Shown here one piece after another: positions 60,612 to 64,000 of a stretch of DNA of 64,000 nucleotides. Under the pieces are notes generated by a model. It was not told the origin of the DNA. It saw only the letters and a list, made by a program, of their open reading frames with translations, and made no database searches. The DNA lies in assembly GCF_030161555.1 (NCBI RefSeq), contig NZ_BSUK01000001.1:620001-684000 (forward strand), written 5' to 3'. Origin of the DNA: Luteimicrobium album. Lineage in GTDB: Bacteria; Actinomycetota; Actinomycetes; Actinomycetales; Cellulomonadaceae. A program made the position numbers and the translations under genes. Each line of letters opens with the position of its first letter. The stretch's first letter is position 1.

Positions 60612-63600
60612 TCACGCGAGCGCCGCGACCTCGCTGCTCGTGAGCGCGCGGCCCCACACGCTCACCTGGTCCACCGCACCCGGCCAGAAGTCGCTCGGAC
60701 CGCCGCCCGAGAAGCCACGGCCGATCGCGAACCGGCCCGCGGCGGCGTCGCCCGCCGCCTGCGCCCAGACCTTGGCCTGCCTGACCCCGTCGACGTACAG
60801 CGTGTACGTGCCCTGGTCCGCGTCGTGAACGCCCACCAGGTGGTACCAGCGGCCCGTCTCCGGAACCGCGTCGGCGAGCGCCCTGCCCTCGCTCGTCGAG
60901 AACGCGAAGCGGTTGTCGGCCTGCGAGTACTGCAGGTAGAAGCCGCTGGAGACGTCGCCGTCCTGGCTCACGGCCGTCGCCCACGAGCCCAGGCGGTCCA
61001 GCCGGACCCAGGCGCTGGCCGTGAAGCTGCCGGCGGTGTCGAGCACGGGCACGTTCGTCTGCGCGGCCTGCCCGCTCCCCGAGAGCTGGAGCGCGGTGCA
61101 CGCGGCCGCGTCTCTGCCGGCCGTCCACGTGGCGCCCCCGGTGAGCGTGGCGTCGTGGCCGCCGGCGACGTCGTGCGCGACGGTCCCCGAGCCCTCGTCC
61201 AGCGACCACGCCCCGACCGGGTTCTGGTGGCCGGGCGGGAACGCGACGCGCAGCGCCTGCCGCCGGTGCGTCGACTCGGCGGCGGGTCCGGCGCGGTAGG
61301 TGGCGGTGGCGGTGAGCGTCGCCGCCGAGCCGGGTGCGGCGTCCGCCGGCGCGGCCACCGTGAACCGCCAGGTCGCGTCGCGGCCCGCGTGCACGACGCC
61401 CGGCCGCGAGCCGGTCGGCCTCGCCGTCCACCCGTCGGGCACCGCGAGCGCGACACGCGGAGACGTGAGGCTCCGCTTCCCCGTGGCGCGCACCGTCACG
61501 GAGACGGTCGTCGCGTCGCTGACGACGACGGAGCCGCTCGCGCCGGCGCCGCCGACGGTCACGGCCGCGTCCGTCGAGGACGCCGACCACGACTGCAGCT
61601 CGCTCACCCCGACGAACGCGCCGCTCGGGTTGGTGAAGAGCAGACGGATCTTCGACGTCGTCAAGGCCGGGAACGTGATCCGGTTGAGGTCGTTGCCGAC
61701 CGGGGCCTTCGTCGACCTCGCCTGCCGGGGCACATCCTGCCAGGCGGACCCGTCCCAGTACTGCAGCCGGTAGTCCGCCGCGGGCCTGACTCCCCGCCGT
61801 CGTCGTAGCCGTACCAGCGCACGTCGCTCACGACGGTCGGCGCCCCGAAGTCGACGCCGTACCAGTCCTGCGCGTTCGGCGACGAGTAGTTCGTCCAGCG
61901 GGTGTCCTCGGGGAGGTTCGCGTAGAAGATCTTGCCGTCCAGCGCGTTCCAGGCGTCGTCGTACCGCCACGTGTACGACGCGATCGGCTGCGGATAGCCC
62001 GTCCGCAGCGGGTTGGCCGCGTCGTTCACGAGGTGGGTGCCCGACGACGTCGCGACCGTCCGCCCGACGCGCAGCGTGAGGTCGCGCAGCGTCCGCGAGG
62101 ACTCGGCGAGGCGCCCGTCGACGTACACCCGCAGGCCCGCGCCCTGGTGGTAGTGCGAGCCGTCGCGGTCCCACAGCAGGGTCACGTTGTGGCCGTGGTA
62201 CGGGACGTTCTCGGCCGCGAAGTGGTCCCACGACGCGGGCACGAGCGGCTGGATCTTCAGGGTGTCGCCGGCTTGCGGGCGCAGGCCGAGGAGGCCCGAG
62301 AGCACGAGGTCGTCGAACGTCGAGTGGTTGTAGTCCTCGCTGTGGTTCGTGCCGTCGTAGATCCAGCGGTCCGCGTCGGGGTCGTGCGCCTCGGCGACGT
62401 ACGGCTTCCCGTTCTTCGTCTGGGTCTTCGCGTAGGTCAGCAGAGACGCGGCGTAGTCGTCCTTCGTGATCGTCCTCTGCGCCGGGTAGTCGTCGAGCAG
62501 GTTCGCGAGGCCGGTGAGGGTCTGCGAGGTCGAGAACGGCCAGCTCGGGCCGTCCCAGCGACAGCAGCTCCCGGCGTCCTTCATGAACAGCGGGCTGCGG
62601 CGCTCGGCGGTCGTGGGTCCGAACGCGCTCGCGAAGCCCTGCGGGTCGAGGAGCTGGGCCCACGCCGTGGCGTCCTGCGGCTCGGCCGCGCCGAACATCC
62701 AGGGAACGTAGCCGATCTCCTCGCGCGTGCTCGAGAGGTGGTGGTCGGGGTTGTCGTCGCGCGGCATGGCGTAGTAGAAGTGCCGGCTCGGGTCCCACAG
62801 CCACTTCTGCATCGACGCCTGGATCGACGACGCGCGCTGGGCGTACTCGCGCGCCGTCGCCCGGTCGCCGAGCAAGCCCGCGATCGCGCTGATGGCGCGG
62901 GCGTCGCCGTACTGGTACGAGTTGAGGGTCGGCCGGTAGCCGGCGCCGCCGTGGTACGGGTCGGACGACTCGTACGACGACGCCGAGTACTCCATCGCGT
63001 CCCAGACGGGCACCGACCAGTAGAGGCCGAGCGTCTTGTCGTACTGGCCGTCCCAGCCGCGGTACTGCTTCACGAGCGCGGGCAGCAGGTCCTCAGCCCG
63101 TCGACGTCGCCGGTCACCTGCGCCTGCTCGTAGGCGGCGGTCGCGAGCCAGACGCTGTACTCGTGTGCCCAGTCCGTCGTGTCCTTGTTGACGTCGTCGG
63201 TCGCGGGCTTCGCGCCCGCGCCCGGCCCGGTGAGCCAGAACCGGAGGTAGTCGTCCGCGTAGCTCGTGTCGCGCAGCCACCGGTTCTCGGTGAGCTGGTG
63301 CCCCGCCGCCGCGTTGATCGCCTGGTACGGGGCCGCGTAGCCGCAGCAGTCGAGGAACTCGGTCGAGATCCAGCCGTTCTCCGGGTCCGTGTAGCGCAGG
63401 TGCTCCTTGGCGACCTGCCAGCGGTAGTAGTAGACGTCCTGGATCGTCTGGTCCGGCAGGTCGACGAACGGGATGTTCGCCTCGTACCACTCCGGCTCGT
63501 CGAAGCCCTGGAGGTACGACGCGTCGTCGAGCACGTGCGTGCCCGCCCCGACGGACGGGTAGGCGGAGGCCGGGGCGGACGCGCCGCCGTGCGGTGCGCC

Positions 63601-63750
63601 GTCGGGCGGTGTGCCCGGCCGGGCGTGGGCGTTCGCGCCCGCCGCTCCGACGAGCGAGAGACCGGCCACGAGCGCGAGCACGCCGGCGGTTGCGACGGCG
63701 CGGCGCCAGCGCGCACGAGGCCGTGGGTCACGGGAGTGGTGCGTGATCAT
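60612..63750 (-). CDS. Secreted MGH1-like (GH63-type alpha-barrel) glycosidase with NEW3 and LamG domains (two frameshifts)
   Basis: A ~1047-residue exported enzyme. The signal peptide runs from ATG 63750 (RRAVATAGVLALVAGLSLVG then AAGANAHA). The (alpha/alpha)6-barrel region contains IQDVYYYRWQVAKEHLRY, EFLDCCGYAAPYQAI, LGLYWSVPVWDAMEYSASSY, GPSWPFSTSQTLTGL and NHSEDYNHSTFDDLVLSG, as in MGH1-like/GH63 clan proteins. Then come a discoidin-like sandwich (WYGVDFGAPTVVSDVRWYGY), a NEW3-like beta domain and a C-terminal LamG (GSFTASAWVRLDRL). One-base losses lie at ~63094-63097 and ~61790-61795. The ribosome site GGAGG suits ATG 63750. The substrate is unknown, perhaps an alpha-glycan. Confidence 0.85.
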
Positions 63751-63761
63751 CGTCAACCTCC

Positions 63762-63778
63762 ACGACAGCGTTGTCAGA
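63762..63778. promoter_or_regulatory. Candidate operator upstream of the MGH1-like gene
   Basis: ACGACAGCGTTGTCAGA lies 12 bp before the start codon. The inner GACAGCGTTGTC is a near-palindrome of LacI-like type, and its minus strand begins TCTGACAACG as at 60515-60533. It overlaps the leader where a repressor could act. Confidence 0.4.
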
Positions 63779-63807
63779 TTGGTGGGACGAGCAGGGCTGA
63801 TGCCCCT

Positions 63808-63845
63808 GCTCGGCCGGCGGGCGCCGAGGCACCCGCCGGCCGAGC
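63808..63845 (-). terminator. Terminator after the ABC permease gene
   Basis: A perfect 14-bp stem, GCTCGGCCGGCGGG with its complement, and a 10-nt loop, 6 bp downstream of the permease stop on the minus strand. Confidence 0.8.
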
Positions 63846-63851
63846 CGCGGT

Positions 63852-64000
63852 CAGGGAAGACGCCTCACGCGGGTGAGCGTCGTCTGGATCAGCACGACGA
63901 CCGCGAGGAACAGGCCGTTGGCGAGGTCGGACGCGGACGAGCCGTACTGCGACAGGTGCACCCCGATGAGGTTCTGGATCACGGCGAGGAGCAGCACGCC
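63852..64000 (-). CDS. Sugar ABC transporter permease, C-terminal end (partial)
   Basis: Only the last ~49 residues are inside the window. They read GVLLLAVIQNLIGVHLSQYG, a short loop, then GLFLAVVVLIQTTLTRVRRL before the stop. This matches the last two membrane segments of RbsC-type (BPD_transp_2) permeases, where GxxxLxxIxNxxxL is usual. It is probably the importer for sugars released by the two secreted glycosidases downstream. Confidence 0.65.

Overview
The window is very GC-rich, codes densely on both strands, uses many GTG starts and couples genes through ATGA, GTGA and TAGTG overlaps. Together with mshA, lsr2, senX3-regX3, an F420-type enzyme and DUF3180, this points to a high-GC Gram-positive actinobacterium. 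The secreted carbohydrate-active enzymes with chitin-binding modules and the GH127 enzyme suggest a saprophytic Micrococcales member (Cellulomonas/Cellulosimicrobium/Isoptericola-like). This is an inference from gene content; no rRNA or tRNA was seen.

Layout. (1) 1-12.4 kb: end of a GH127 enzyme, then one long minus-strand carbohydrate cluster. It reads from a promoter/operator at about 12.35 kb through a sugar ABC transporter (ATPase, permease, binding protein), an amidase/nitrilase-type hydrolase, a Gfo/Idh dehydrogenase, a LacI regulator, an aldo/keto reductase, a GMC oxidoreductase and a gluconate-dehydrogenase-subunit-3 protein to a strong hairpin; a second LacI gene follows. (2) 12.8-19.9 kb: phosphate and thiol block: regX3-senX3 divergent from phoU with a PHO box between them, gpmA, an F420-type oxidoreductase, mshA, a lactonase and lsr2. 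(3) 20-41 kb: a minus-strand housekeeping run: lysS, nadC, nadB, panD, panC, a DUF2520 protein, two PH-domain membrane proteins, DUF3180, folB-folK, folP, folE, ftsH, hpt, tilS, a zinc metalloprotease and dacB. (4) 41.6-51.8 kb: ppa, a stress protein, a DUF2180 protein, an enolase paralogue and a MutS-like gene that are both truncated at one junction, a second MutS-like gene, a membrane-anchored FN3/phosphatase protein, and a DUF222/HNH nuclease under a LexA box. (5) 52-56.4 kb: metY, metX, a short MFS protein and a quinone-oxidoreductase-type gene. (6) 56.4-64 kb: two large secreted glycosidases and the end of a sugar ABC permease.

A feature that affects the whole annotation is that about 20 genes, including ftsH (twice), tilS (twice), regX3, mshA, folP, metY and metX, are each interrupted by a one-base change, nearly always one G or C lost from a short homopolymer. 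This is best explained by sequencing or assembly indels. Such genes are reported as single CDS spanning both frames, with the shift site given.

How genes work together: the first cluster imports and oxidises a sugar or glycoside under LacI control. SenX3-RegX3/PhoU sense phosphate. mshA starts mycothiol synthesis. The nad, pan and fol genes make NAD, pantothenate and folate in one transcriptional run with tilS-hpt-ftsH. metY and metX form the direct sulfhydrylation route to methionine. The last block breaks down polysaccharide outside the cell and imports the sugars.
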